Positions 31,241-44,335 of a DNA stretch of 64,000 nt are shown here, in pieces. Origin of the DNA: Brassica napus (Eukaryota > Streptophyta > Magnoliopsida > Brassicales > Brassicaceae); contig NC_063442.1 of the NCBI RefSeq assembly GCF_020379485.1, positions 18,858,732 to 18,922,731 on the forward strand, written 5' to 3'. A program made the translations under genes and the position numbers. How positions within the stretch are numbered: position 1 is the stretch's first letter; the number at the start of each line of letters is the position of its first letter. The notes below the pieces were generated by a model, which was not told where the DNA came from, did no database searches, and saw only the letters and a list, made by a program, of their open reading frames with translations.

Positions 31241-32726
31241 TAATAATAATGAAGTGGTCTCGAAAGATGAGCTGGGGATGCGGAAGCAGCACCAGGCAGA
31301 GCTTGCACGCCGGAAGAATGAAGAAACTGTCAGAAGGCTTGCTGGTGACGGCAGCTCCGGTTCTACTGCAAAGACTTCAGCTGATTCGGTTGCCTACAAG
31401 AACGTTGACGATGTGCCTCAACCTCGTGATTTTATGATGATGATCCAGGTTGATCAGAAGAAGGAGGCTGTATTGTTACCCATCTATGGTGGCATTGTTC
31501 CATTCCATGTGTCGACGATAAGAAGAGTCTCGAACCAGCAGGATAGCATCCGTATTATTTTCAGTGTCCCGGGTACAACTTTGAAAAACCAGGGTGCTAT
31601 ATACCTTAAAGAGGTTTCGTTCCGGTCCAAGGATTCAAAGCGTAGCAGTGAAGTGGTTCAGGCGATTAAGACCCTTAGACGGCAAGTCAAAGCCCGAGAG
31701 TCTGAAAGAATGGAAAGGGGGACGCTGGTGAACCAGGAGAAGCTTCAGCTTGCAGGAAACAAGTTCAGACCCCTCAGGCTGTCTGGTCTGTGGATCCGCC
31801 CGCAGTTTAGTGGTAGGAAGAGGGTTCCTGGGGCACTCGAAGCTCATGCCAATGGTTTCAGATACTCAACGACTAGGCCTAATGAGAGGGTGGATGTCCT
31901 GTTTGCAAACATAAAACATGCGTTTCTCCAGCCGGCTGAGAAGGAGATGCTCACTATACTGCATTTCCACTTGCACAACCACATCATGGTGGGAAACAAG
32001 AAGACAAAGGACGTCCAGTTTTGCGTGGAGGTGATGGATGCTGTGCGGTCTCTAGGCGGTGGTGGAAGGAGATCATCATCATCATCGGCCTATGAGTATG
32101 ACCCAGACGAGATTCATGAAGAGCAGAGGGAGCGCGATAGGAAAAACAAGATCAACGTGGATTTCAATCATTTCGCAACACGTGTCAGTGCTCTTGAGTT
32201 TGAACAACCGTTGAGAGAGCTTGGTTTCTCTGGCGTCACGGACAAGGCACGTGTTTTCATCGTCCCGACATCGAGCTGTTTGGTTATGCTCACCGAAGCC
32301 CCGTTTTTGGTGGTTAGTCTGAGTGAGGTTGAGATTGTGAATCTCGAGAGAGTCGTGTTCGGGAACACGAGCTTCGACATGGCCATAGTCTTCAAGGACT
32401 TCAAGAAAGATGTCCTCAAGATCAACGCAATCGACACAACTTCTCTAGAAGGGATAAAGAAGTGGCTTGACGCTATCGATATTAAGTACTACGAGAGCAA
32501 AGCGAATCTCATGTGGAGAACGATCCTCAAGAGAATCACGGATGATCCTCAGGGCTTTATAGACGATGGAGGTTGGGAGTTTTTGAACTTGGAAAGAAGC
32601 GATTCAGAACCTGAGGAGTCAGACCAAGGATATGAGCCACCAGATGCAGAGGATGAGTCTGAGTCGGAGGATGAGGATTCTGAGAGCGAGTCAGAGGACC
32701 AAGAAGAAGAAGAAGAGGACTACTGA

Positions 32727-33019
32727 AGAAGAGAAATGTAAGAGACTTGGGGACGATTATCAGTTCGATTCCTATAGAAAAAATAATGGACTAGAGTATG
32801 TTTAGGTTACAATTGTTTTTTGTAATAATCCTTTTTCTTATATTATAATTTACATCATCGTTCACAACTATGATTTAGCAAAGAAGAAATATTACAAATA
32901 TATTCCACCTCTCTAGAAAACCAATCTTGTCTTCGGACAACTAAAGTAATGTGGTCTTTGTTCTCTAATGGATTTTTGTTTTTTAATTTAAAAATAGAGT
33001 AATTGTATAATTGTGTTAG
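32727..33019 (+). other. 3' flank of the SPT16 copy
   Basis: AT-rich sequence after the TGA, containing TTGTAATAATC near 32820; no other coding is evident before the LINE. Confidence 0.4.
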
Positions 33020-33030
33020 ATTTGTGTTCT

Positions 33031-35511
33031 TTTTTTTTTTTAAACAACCAAATAACGGTTCGTACAAGAATATAATCAACCAAGCAGGAGGAGTAATATA
33101 AAATACAGAAAGATTATTTCCTTGTTTAGCTTTCTTAGCTAGAGCATCAGCAGCTTGATTTCTTTCACGATTTATCTGATCAAGGGAACATTCTGGTAAT
33201 AAACTCATCCAATACCTGATATCTGTTAAGATATTACCTAACTCCATACTCCAGGCCGATTGATTAATAATCTTGGTTAACTCCATATTATCTCCTTCAA
33301 ACCAAACCTGTCTCCATCCTTTTATCCAAATATTCTGTAATGCATACAGAAACGCATGTGCTTCACCATCCAGACTTGATCTCAAACCACTAATTTTTGC
33401 AGATCCAGCAGCTATGAAGTACCCTTTATCATCGCGAACAATCCATCCAACTCCTGTAAATTCTGAATCTCTTTTAAAACTACAATCAAAATTACATTTC
33501 AACCATCCAGTAGGAGGAGGAATCCATTGACTACATTTGAAACGTTGCGGAGGATCCCTTGCTGATTGGAATATTACGTTTTGATGCCATTCTTCATTCG
33601 AATCCCAAGCTCTTCTCAAATCTTCTATAGGTTGCTGATTCCTCTTGTTAAACAAATACTCATTCCTCGACTTCCACACAAACCAAATAATCCAAAACGG
33701 TAACAAACCAATCCTTGTATCTTCCTTATTGTCTACCATAAATCTCATCATCAGCTTAATGTTTTCTTCTAAATCTCGTGTAAGCATATTACCGATAGGG
33801 AGATGTGAAATTCACCATATAGCAATAGCATGAGGACACTCGAAGAGAACATGATTGATAGTTTCTTCCTCCACACAACACCTTTGACAAATAGGAGAGA
33901 CTCTAATTCCCCGAGAGCATAACTGAGTATAAGTTGCCAAAGCTCCAGATAAAAGTTTCCAAAGAAAGTTCTTGATTTTAGGAATAATATTAATCTTCCA
34001 GCACTCCATCTTCAAATCAAAGGATCCCATTGATGGGATAATAGCATCTCCCTCTCGTAAATCATGAGTTGTAGCCCAATAACCAGATTTAACAGAATAC
34101 TCTAAATTTTTAGAACAAGGCCAAACCTGTTTATCTTGAGCAGAAAATCTTGACAATCTTATCTGTTTCACTGTCTCTGAATATCCTTGGCCCAGTGCAC
34201 GATCTATCAGAGGAATATTCCAAGAATTGGTTATGGGACATATCAGATCACTAACCTTTATATCAGGATCTTGAGATACATTTTGTATCAATCGAGGAGG
34301 TAGAACAGGTAGCCACTGATCAGACCAAACATTTGTTGATTTACCATCACCAATAAGGGTTATGAGACCCTTTTTAATAACTCTTTACCCACTTGAATGG
34401 ATCTCCATCCATAAGAGGCTTGAGTTGAGTTCGTCGACTGTAAGAATGTCGATGAACGGTAATATCTTCCTTTATACAATCTACTGAGTAGGGAATTAGG
34501 TTTCTGAAGGATCCTCCAAGCTTGCTTGCCTAACAAGGCTTTATTAAACTCATAGAGATCTCTAAATCTCATACCACCTTCCTTCTTAGGTAAACACAAT
34601 TTATTCCAAGAAACCCAAGAGATCTTTCTATGACCATCATTTCTGCCCCACCAAAACTCAGATAGAAGGGAGTTAATTTCATCACAAATTGTCTTAGGAA
34701 GAAGAAAACAATTCATTGAGAAGACTGGCTTAGCTTGAAGAATGGATTTAATCATAACTTCTTTACCAGCAGGAAATAAAAACTGATTATACCAAGGATT
34801 TATCTGTGATTTAACTTGCTCTACCACAAACTGAAAATCTTCTACTTTGCTTCTACTGAGACGTTCCGGTAAACCCAAGTACTTACCACACCCACCAGAA
34901 TTATGAATTTGTAAGATAGCATGAATCTGACCTTGAATTTGAGGAAGGATTTTCTTTCCAAAGGTAATCGCAGACTTAGTCAAATTCACCTTCTGCCCTG
35001 ATACACCTTCATAATCATTGAGTATTGTAGCAACACATCTTGCATCATCTAAAGTTTCTCTACAGAAAAACAAAGAGTCATCCGCAAATAATAGATGAGA
35101 AACTTTCGGGCAAGCTCTTGCCAGCTTCATGCCTTGATAGTGATTCTGATTCTGAGCATTCTCCATCATTTGACTTAAAGCTTCAACACATAACAGAAAC
35201 AAATATGGAGAAAGAGAACCACCCTGGCGAATACCTCTCTCAGGTTTAAAATTACCATACGGCACTCCATTGATTAACACCGAATAGGAAACTGAGGTAA
35301 CACATGACATTATCATCTGAACCCATCTCTGGTGAAATCCAAGCTTTATCATAATCTCTTCAAGAAAAGACCACTCCACCCTATCATAAGTCTTACTTAT
35401 GTCAGTCTTAATAGCCATATACTTCTCTGCACAATCTTTTTTGGAATTCAAAGCATGCATCAATTCATGGGCCACAAGGATATTATCAGATATTTGTCTT
35501 CCCGGAACAAA
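33031..35511 (-). mobile_element. 5'-truncated L1-type LINE, 11-bp target duplication
   Basis: ATTTGTGTTCT flanks the element at 33020-33030 and 35512-35522. The minus-strand 3' end is a run of 11 A (T-run 33031-33041). The coding remnant starts inside reverse transcriptase (35475 down: KTDISKTYDRVEWSF, RQGGSLSPYLF, LLFADDSLFFCRE), then zf-RVT (cysteines near 33850-33900) and RNase H (CNFDCSFKRD, FEGDN, NQAADALAKKAK). The frame breaks once near 34370, in an A-run, and has one in-frame TGA near 33797. The family is close to but distinct from the 6.3-13.0 kb element. It lies just 3' of SPT16. Confidence 0.9.
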
Positions 35512-35522
35512 ATTTGTGTTCT

Positions 35523-37337
35523 ATAATAATGAATAGCAAATAAATGAATTATTCTAAGCTTATTTTGTTTTTGTTCTAAAATATGAAAATAGCATAATTG
35601 AAATATTTTTACTATAAACTCTATTTTAGAATGATAAATAAAATGGAGTTCTTTGACACATGAACAAGTTTAAAGCAGTTTGTAAACTTTCCTTGTGTTG
35701 CAATTTAATTTACTTTTTGCTTACTCATCTGTTTGTTATTTTCAATCTCTGTTTCATCAGATTCCACTACACGAATCTGATTATATAAATTATTTTGTTA
35801 TTACAAAACAGTTGTCTCTAACCACCATTTCTGAGGAATATACAAATGAAAATTGTATATAAGATTTTCAAATATAACATATAGGATATTTCCCATGTTT
35901 ATAAAATAATTAATTAATATTTACTTTCATTTTATATGATATTTACCTCATTTATTATTTATATATGAAAAATAAACAAAACTGTTCCAAATAATAATAT
36001 ATTATTATCCTAATTATACAAGAAATTTAATGTACAAAAGTCTGACAGATTTACATGTTTATTTTTGGTGTATATTGCGTTGTAGGTTTTTTGAGAAATA
36101 TATTGGGTTGTAGTTACTTTTGAAGTTAAGCTACAACAGTTTTTGGTTCTAAGTAAGTAAGTAGGTAAATCAAATTAATTTTTAAATGCATTTCGCTTAT
36201 TTGTTTTCTTAAATCGGAAATATAATGTAAAATTTTATAAAAATTTGTTATATAATTTTTGGAAAATATGAATAATCTATAAATTAAAGTGGTATCAATA
36301 TATACAATTTTAGTTTGGATCATTTGACAATTTTAAATTTTGATTTTAATCTTTGAATTGGTTATTTATTTTAAAGTTAGTTGTTATCAATAACTTTATC
36401 ATTATTCCACATCTAACACCTGAAAAAATTTAGACTGCGGACAGATGTCAAGTTGCCAATTTCCTAGTCAGTACAAATTACATGACGTGAATGTCCTAGA
36501 ACTTAGGCCTTGGCATTCGGGGAACCAATGGATTTCGGTTTGAGTTAGATCGAGTTTTTGGTTTTATGAATTTCAGCCCCATTCGGATATTATAAAAAAT
36601 TTGTTCGGATCCGGTTCAGGTTAGTCAGGTTCGCTTCATATTCAGTAACATTTCCAAAAACCGGTTGAACCCAATATAATTTTGGGTTTGGATCTTAATC
36701 GAGTTTTCCTTTCCAAAATATTATATTGTACTTAGTTTCCAAAATATCAATTCCAAAATATACTTTTGGGTTTGGATCTTAATCAAGTTTTCGTTTCCAA
36801 TATATCCAGTAAAACAAAGACCAAAAATATTTGAAATGAGAAATGAAAAATGCTCTCATTCCGGTTCCTTTTTGGTTATAGTGTAATTTTTGACAAATAA
36901 AATTTGAGAGTATAAACAACAAATTAGAGAACAAAACTCAAAACTATGTGCAAACATATCATATTAGATAAAATCCGAAGCGGAAAACCGAAGATTGGCT
37001 TGAGTATTTTATGATATTTTGATTTTTTTCTTTTTCGTATATACCTTCGGGTTTATTTCGGATATACCCATAAGTCAAAATCCATAAAACAAATCCCATT
37101 AGGTATTTATGTGGGATTCGATTCAGATTTATATTTATTGCGTCGGATTCAGGTTGGGTTCTTGGATTCGGTTTATTTGTCCACCCTACTAAAATTCTTC
37201 AAGATCTCATCAAAACATAGGTTGATGTTTAAATCTGACTTTCTAAGAAACTGATTATTGACCGAACACACGGGACTCTTACAATCTCTATAAGAAAAAC
37301 ATAGGCTGATGATTGACAACTGAAACAAAAATATTTC
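35523..37337. other. AT-rich stretch with a decayed TCGG-rich repeat, no gene
   Basis: 35523-36480 is featureless AT-rich DNA. From about 36500 to 37185 the sequence is full of GGTTCGGAT, GGGTTTGGATC and similar words and ends in GTCCACCCTAC, like the element at 45.4-46.1 kb. It is probably an old non-autonomous DNA transposon. Confidence 0.4.
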
Positions 37338-39018
37338 TTAATCTCTCCAGCGATGGCCGCAATTCCGGTTGCAGCATACAAAGAACAATGCCATTCCATC
37401 TTCAGATCTAGTCGTAGCCTGCACATGGAAATGTAATGTGTTCCAAGAGCATACGTTCTATTGGATAAGCAGTGGCAGAAGTATGTAGCTTAGCATAACC
37501 AAAGTAGATAGAACTTAAAGCTAGTTTTACCTGGAAGAAGACAGCCTCTCTATGCTGACACTTGGCACAACGCACAGCTTTGGTTCGGGGAAGAGTCGGG
37601 TCAGAAGCCACGTCCGTTAGGATCTGAGTTTTTTCACTTACAGAATGATGAACTTCGTTTCTGTGGACGCAGTAATTATCAGCTATTTCCTGCAAGTTAA
37701 AGCACTCGCAACGGTGCCAAAAGATGTGAATCCCTTAATCAAAATAATATTAAGAATGGAAAAGTATGAGAGAGAGTACAAAATATGAGAATGAGAGAAA
37801 AAATCTTGCCAAATTTTGAGAGACCAATGTGCCTTTTGTATGATTAGTCACATAATAAAATTACTTAAATATAATAATATAATAATATTTGCAAAAAAAA
37901 ATCTTCTAGAGATACCTTCTATAAGGTAGGCAAAAATGAACCGAGCTGAACAAGCCGAACCCAAACCTAACCAAAATATACACTCCAACCATTCGGTTAA
38001 AAAAATTTCAACTCAAATGGTCCAGTTTAGTTTTAAACTGAACCGAACCAAAAAAAACGAAGTGTTTAATTTGATTAACTAAATATACTAATAATGTTAA
38101 TATTTAACATATTTAACTGTCTAACCTAAACAGTTAAACATAGTTTTATATATTTTACTTTAGATAAATATAAAACACAACTAACATAAAATAAAAATAT
38201 AAACCTCGTACACTATCATGAAATCAAACTCCTATCTATGATACTTATATTCGGTTCAAAAATAATGATATAAAATTATTTGATTCCATCTTCTACTTTA
38301 TATTGTGATATCGTTTTTTCGTATAAATATGAAGAAGTTAATAATTTAGTTTCAAATGATGATTTTTTATCTTTTAAAAATTATATTTTCGTAACCAAAC
38401 TAGAACAAAACTAAAAAAATACAACTCGATTGAATTGAACAAACACAAACAAAACCGAATTGCACATAAACCAAACCTAAAACAAACCAAACCAAACCAA
38501 ACTAACTTCGGTTGGCTTCAGTTAAAATTTTCTTAGATCCAAACAAATCAAACCGAACCAAACTCAACCCGCAACCTGAATCTGAATTTAAGTCGTAATG
38601 CTCATCCCCAGATTCCCCACCCTCTACTGGTGGTGCTTTTAGTACCTAAACAATTTTTTTCAAAAAAAAAAGTTTTGGAAAGAAAAATCAAAAAATTTAA
38701 TGAAATTTAGCTGAAAATATGACAAATAACTACTAGATTAATTCATCTGCGAAGCTAACTCTTTCCATAAATGTATACTTAGAGAACTTGCTGGATAAGC
38801 CACACAAAAAGAATGACCTGGTAATCACAATTACGGCAAGCGTAGCGGAGGATCTTTTGCTCCTTGTCCTCCTTTGGATACAAAATGTTATTACTGGAAA
38901 ATAAAAACCAAACAGAAAGAACAAATCAGTTAAGCGAATTGACAAATTAGACCAAGTAAATTAACTTAAAGAAGATTCATTTAGCATTGTGCTTTTACCA
39001 TTCGCGACAAAATTTCAT
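37338..39018 (-). CDS. NRPB9: RNA polymerase II/IV/V subunit 9 (RPB9-like), four exons
   Basis: RPB9 is a small zinc-ribbon subunit acting in start-site choice and proofreading; in plants it is shared by Pol II, IV and V. Exons on the minus strand: 39018-38999 (MKFCRE), 38893-38818 ([20 protein letters not shown]), 37689-37531 ([34 protein letters not shown]) and 37418-37338 ([18 protein letters not shown]). All introns are GT-AG and the phases join, giving 111 residues. Cysteine pairs CREC, CRNC, CAKC and the final C..C set give two zinc ribbons. Relatives usually start three codons earlier (MSTM); here that ATG is lost and the next methionine is used. Intron 2 (1128 bases) has taken in repeat DNA. 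It appears intact; expression is unknown. Confidence 0.9.
37910..38600. repeat. Decayed repeat rich in AACCGAACC words, in NRPB9 intron 2
   Basis: The segment has many copies of words such as CCGAACCAAAC, AAACCGAAC and AACCAAACC, with a TTCGGTT stretch in the opposite sense. This is typical of worn-out plant DNA transposons. I could not define its ends. Confidence 0.4.
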
Positions 39019-39102
39019 AGTATAACTTATATCATGACGTCTGAATCTGTTGAAAATGGTTATTGGAAAGATATACATATATGTATTTTAGGATCTAGAA
39101 TA

Positions 39103-39158
39103 ATCTCCGATATATCTTTTTTTTTGGTCAACCAAGAAAATAGGATCTCCGATATATC
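39103..39158 (-). mobile_element. Micro-insertion: LINE tail with 14-bp target duplication
   Basis: ATCTCCGATATATC is at 39103-39116 and 39145-39158. The 28 bases between begin with nine T, then GGTCAACCAAG and AAAATAGG. On the minus strand this is a short LINE 3' end followed by poly(A). Confidence 0.7.
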
Positions 39159-39679
39159 CATTGTTGGACGGGTCAGACTTCCGAGATATTAGGATCTCCA
39201 TATTGTTGTGGATCAGTCTCAGAGAAAACCTGGCCGGGTCTTTTGGTTAGATGAGATCACTGTTTGAATAACAGTCGTAATATAATAGTTTTTTTTTTGT
39301 CAAAACATAATATCTATCTAATCTAATAAATTGGAGTCCTATTCCATGACATACTTTTTTTAGACCTATCTATTAATTAGCCTTCCTATTATTTCTATAT
39401 ACTATTAACTAACCTTCCTATTATTTCTACATATCTTTCAATTAGTTTTTATAAATATGCACTTTATCTCAACCCATTATTTAGTAAATCAGTTTAAACC
39501 ATGTAAATAAGTATCGTTTGGAAAATCAATAGATACGATCATTGAAGTTTATATTCAACAGTAGACCCAAAAAAATGATTTTTTGTTTAGAGTTCATGGT
39601 GCCTCCACCTAACATTATGTGAATCATAAAACATTTTATATTAAAAGTTCGATTCAAATATACATTATGATATTATCTT

Positions 39680-39716
39680 ATATTTGTACATTTTTTTGAC
39701 GTCATATTTGTACATT
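39680..39716 (-). mobile_element. Micro-insertion: LINE tail with 13-bp target duplication
   Basis: ATATTTGTACATT is at 39680-39692 and 39704-39716. Only TTTTTGACGTC, 11 bases, lies between. The minus strand reads GACGTC then poly(A), one base different from the GATGTC end of the full LINE. Confidence 0.6.
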
Positions 39717-39889
39717 ATAATGACTTCTAAAACATGTTTTATTACAGAATGAGTCATATATACATTATGTTACTTTCGTACTGGAAATTCTACGACATTG
39801 TATATGGCATACTGTATATACAGAGTTTCATTGTATATCAAAATCAAGCTTTAAGAAGTAGTGTATCAAAGAAATAAAAATTGTATGCA

Positions 39890-40065
39890 AACAAGATAGT
39901 TATCTATTTTTCTGTGATGCCACGTAATAAAGTCGTGCATTATGAGAGTGACATGTGTTCCATTTTATATTTGGGGCCAAAATAAATAAATACAGCCAGA
40001 GATAATTGAACCCAGCACCTCTAGCACTGGTAATTTCTCTTAGAACCACTAGGCTAAAGTCACTA
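39890..40065 (-). mobile_element. Possible tRNA-derived SINE
   Basis: On the minus strand TAGCCTAGTGG (40056-40046) matches the Pol III A box TRGCNNAGTGG exactly. GGTTCAATTAT (40012-40002) is a partial B box, 44 bases downstream. The rest is not tRNA-like and no clear tail or target duplication was found. Confidence 0.3.
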
Positions 40066-40649
40066 TTTATAAATATGTGGCCGTGAAAATACTTATTATT
40101 GTGTCGGCTGGAAGCCCATGCTTCTTCTGCTTGTGGCCATGGCCGACACTGAATTGACGTCAAAATATAGATCGTGAAGTTAAAAACTTTGCTCCAAACA
40201 GTTTAGCAATGTTTCCAACATTTATAACTTGATACATATAATATATATCAAAATACATTTGTTGTACACACTTTTATTAGTTTTGCTTTTAAAAGAAGGT
40301 ATTTACAGTTATAAATATTTTGTGCCAGTGAAGTAATAGTTGAAAAACCTCTATACATAAGTCATTTTATAATAACACCCAACTTCTATATATAGTCAAT
40401 ACATATGTCCATGTTATATTCTAGACTAAACATTTTCTCTTTTAAAAATATAGAAATCAGTTTTTTTAGTCTACAAGCAAATGTTGTAGAGCAAATATGC
40501 ATTATACAAAATAATATATATTTAAAATCTATACGCAAAAACATAAAAGTTGTTATAGGCTTCTTTCTGACACATGCACACTCCACTATGAATAAGAATT
40601 TAAAAAAAAATATTGTCATCAAACTTTATCATAAATCCACATTTGTACA

Positions 40650-40850
40650 TCTATAATTATGAGTTGGACAATTAGTTAATTTAATACAATACCAAAGCAA
40701 GAATAATCGAAAAACAACTATACCACCGCATACTAATAAGTAACACATAACAGATAACCAAATTCTTGAATCTTAAAACAAATTTCAACTCGAGCATTTA
40801 CTAAATATCAAATTAACTAATATCCCGCCCGTAGGGCGGGCCGATCCTAG
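40650..40850 (+). mobile_element. Short Helitron candidate, 201 bp
   Basis: It starts TCTATAATTATGAG after an A and ends with a perfect 7-bp stem CCCGCCC-GTA-GGGCGGG, then CCGATCCTAG before a T. The 3' end is very good; the 5' end is chosen because it follows the A-TC rule and resembles the start of the Helitron at 47664. Confidence 0.5.
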
Positions 40851-42314
40851 TTAATTATGAAGTGATTTAGCCTATTTGTCATGATTTCCATGATTTTAGA
40901 TAATTTAGCTTATTTGTCATGTTTTAATTAGGTTTAAGCTGAGTCATTGATTTATTAATAGTTTTTTGTTGAGTCCATAATTTATTAATTTAAAAAAATA
41001 CCCTTATTGAATCTTATATATAATTTAAACGAATTTTATTTTAATAATATTAATTTATATGTTATATTAAATATTTAGTTAATTTTTCTTATTTGTCATA
41101 TTTTTATTATGTTTTATACTTTTAGTTGTGTTATTGATTTATTATTAGTTTCTAACTTATTCACTAATTTATTAATTTAAACAATACCCTTAATGAGTTT
41201 TATATATAATTAAAAACAACTTTATTTAATAATATTAAATTTATATGTTATATTAAATATTTTATTATAAAATAAAATAATATAATAATAAAAAAAACAT
41301 ATTAAAAATAAGATAAATTATATATATATATTGTGTTGCTATCTGGAAACAATATTTTTATCATAACAGTTAAAACATTAAGATACCAAATAATTTATAA
41401 TTTATTTATAATTATTATTAGAGAAGTGAATTTGCTGATTTGTCATTTTATCCATAATTTTAGCAATTTTACTTTTTTATTAAGTTTTTATTAGGTTTTA
41501 GCTAAATCATTGATTTATTACTAGTTTTTAGTTGAGTTATTAGTTTATTAATTTAAAAAATACCCTTATTTATAATTATTATTAGAGAAGTGAATTTGCT
41601 GATTTGTCATTTTATCCATAATTTTAGGCAATTTTACTTATTTATTACGTTTTTTTTAGGTTTTACCTAAATCATTGATTTATTATTAGTTTTTAGTTGA
41701 GTTATTAATTTATTAAATTAAAAAATGCCCTTATTGAATCTTATATATTATTTAAACGAATTTTATTTAATATTAATTTATATGTTATATTAAATATTTA
41801 GTTAATTTTTCGTATTTGTCATATTTTTATTAGGTTTTATGCTTTTAGTTGGGTTACTGATTTATTATTAGTTTCTATACCCTTGATGAGTTTTATATAT
41901 AATTAAAAACGACTTTTATTTAATAATATTAAATTTATATGATATATTAAATATTTTATTATAAAATAAAATAATATAATTATCAAAAAACATATTAAAA
42001 ACAAGATAAGTTATATATATAAATATATATATATATATTTGGGTTCCTATCTCCAAACAATATTTTTATTATAACAGTTAAAAAATTAAGATACCAAATA
42101 ATTTATAATTAAATACAGTATTAGTTAAGAAAAAAACATTTATATAAAGATATTTTATAAACTATTTCTAAGATATGAGTATTTTTTAACATATAGTTTG
42201 ATGTTTGATTTAACTATTTGAAAACATAAATAAAAACTTATTATGTTGGTTTTAAATTAGTAAGACAAAAATTAATAAGAAGATTATGCTCGCATGTACG
42301 CGCAAAATACCTAG
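40851..42314 (+). mobile_element. Helitron-like element, plus orientation, abutting the previous one
   Basis: The body opens TTATGAAGTGATTTAGCC, the same as the inner start of the 46145-47664 element, and ends TACGCGCAAAATACCTAG before a T. Inside, a block with TTTGTCAT, TTTATTAATTT and AATACCCTTAT words is present two to three times (near 40860, 41440, 41590). No coding sequence. The first few bases expected at the 5' end are missing, perhaps because it meets the preceding Helitron end directly. Confidence 0.55.
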
Positions 42315-44335
42315 TTATGGCTATTAATAAAAATTTAAAACAATCTCTTATTGGTTGATAAATAGAACCAAGAAATATTGTGTTTAATTTCCAGATCAAG
42401 ATATTTTGCTTCCTGAACAATAAAATCTCAGATAATTTGGTTGTTCATTATATCGTTTGTGTAAATAATATTAGCACAGAAACAATTGAATTAGTTGTTA
42501 ATATATTATACCCCCTATAAGATTTCTTATATCCCAAATCCTTAGAAATAAAAACAAATAAATATCATATAACTATATAAATATATGCCAAAAATACAAG
42601 ATATTTATAATGTTTCTAGATATAAAATGAAAAAAAAACTTAAAGAGATTCAAATATTCTTAATTCCACAAAATAAAATTTCCATATAATCTTTATATGA
42701 ACAACCAAATAGGATATTTATACATAAATTCATTAGTTCGTAAATTAAGTCCAAAATATTGTTTCACTCAAGCCCAATGTGATTAAATTTTATATATTAT
42801 AAATATAATTCACTCTTTAATATTATTAAAATTATATTAAATTTTAAGGTCTTTATTAATATGTATAGAAAAAATTATTAGTTTACATAATTCTTATTTT
42901 AATTTAATTCGGACATTAATATAGTATACTCCATGTTCATTTAATTTTCGTTTTAAGTTTCTGCACATAGTTTAAAAAATATTTAATTTTGTATATTTTC
43001 TAAGTAAAAACATCACTACCTCTACACTTAAAAATATTTAACCAATAAACATTTGGGGAATAAATTTCATAAATTTTGCCATTAAAATTCTAAAACGACA
43101 CTTATTTTGTTAAAAAAAAAACAAATTTATTCTGACACTTAATTTGAAACATAAAGAGTAATATTCTACATTTAAAAATTTAATTATATTGAAATTTTAA
43201 ACAACAAAACATGAATCCAGATTCATATTATATATGTAAATTGTTGTAATAAGATACATCAAAATACAAAATTTTAACTTCAAAAATAGAAAAACTCAAA
43301 TGTTATAGTTCAAAACTTCAAATGCGTCAAATTGATGTAACCGTTTGTTGGATAATAAAATTGATGAGCCAAATAAGGCTATCCCACACTAAAAATTATT
43401 TCAAGGTTTGAAAGCATGGATCAAAATATAGGTACATAGAAATACAAATTACCAGGATTTTCTCATTTATAATATAACCTTGAAATATACCAATTTTTAA
43501 AAAATATTTAAAATATAAAGACATTTAGTAACATAAATTAAAATCAGAAAGTATAAAACAAAAAAATATAGCTACATAAATCAGAATGAACATCCAAAAT
43601 TTTATATCCCTATTTAGACTCATGCCCTAAACTGAATTTGAAATTTTACCGGGTTCTTAACATTGTCATTTGAAACAAACCAATAACCAAAATAACTAAA
43701 TCCAAACCAAAATAAAAATTCATAAATAACCTAACAGTCACTATTACTATATTCTTGAACAGAAAACCAAAAACTACATTTAAACCAAAACCAAACTGAA
43801 AGAAAATTACACTCTAGAAGCGAACTGAAACCAAACGTTCATGCCTAAAAATGTTAGTAGACGAATATACATACTAATAAATTTGGCAATAAAAAAATAA
43901 TTTCGCGCTTTCAAGCTTAACTATCCTAGTAGTTATTGAATTAAAGTTTAACTTTAAAAAGAAATTAATCAATTAGAGCAATTTCAGCTTAAGATTATTC
44001 ATGAGGTATCTAAGAACATTAATTAAGTTCAAAATATTATATATTTATTGTCGGGTATCTCAAATTTTTAGAACTTCAGCCTAGTAGTTGCTGGAAAATA
44101 TATGCAATCACATTATATATTAATAATTTTGATAATTGAATCGGCTTTATATCTACTGAAATAATCTACATAAAATTTCCATAAAAAAATTATACATTTT
44201 TCATCTTAATTTGTTCATGTATAAAAGATTACAACTTAAATGAACATATAAATATCACTTTTATGTGTATCTCAAAATGTGCTTTAAGTTTACGCAGCTT
44301 ACTTCTCTAACATAGCAGCTTACTTCTCAAAAATT
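42315..44335. other. AT-rich stretch, no gene seen
   Basis: Dense stops in all frames, low complexity, no recognised motif. It lies between the two inverted Helitron copies, before the LINE fragment. Confidence 0.55.

Larger units (their letters stand above)
28283..32726 (+). pseudogene. SPT16: SPT16 (FACT histone chaperone large subunit), degenerate copy
   Basis: SPT16 with SSRP1 forms FACT, which moves H2A-H2B during transcription and replication. This copy has the N-terminal peptidase-like domain (ALYAHWNEHIADLWGSADAL; 28637-29694 fully open), the linker with PRKKARRTSGPE, the middle domains (31245-32726; VVQAIKTLRRQV, TLEAHANGFRYSTTR-like GALEAHANGFRYSTTR, FHLHNHIMVG) and an acidic C-tail ending EEEEEDY. 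The usual start ATG is missing. Single-base frameshifts lie near 28460 and 28618. Short stretches expected after RVSALEF and QQDSIRI regions are absent, and the basic end of the tail is lost. A 1.5-kb transposon splits it at 29704. It is probably a dying duplicate. Confidence 0.92.
39019..40649. other. Intergenic stretch upstream of NRPB9
   Basis: AT-rich with no host gene seen. It holds two LINE-tail micro-insertions and a possible tRNA-derived SINE, listed separately. The NRPB9 promoter should lie in its first few hundred bases. Confidence 0.5.

Noticed and set aside
39288..39325. T-run plus GTCAAAAC that resembles the micro-insertions
   Set aside because: The flanking repeat is only about 6 bases (ATAATA) in AT-rich DNA, too weak to count.
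40046..40056. A-box match taken as a possible tRNA gene
   Set aside because: No acceptor, D, anticodon or T stems form around it; at best a SINE head.
43090..43150. GACACTTA(T/A)TTTG repeated around an A-run
   Set aside because: The A-run is not next to the repeat on the expected side, so it does not fit a LINE-tail insertion.
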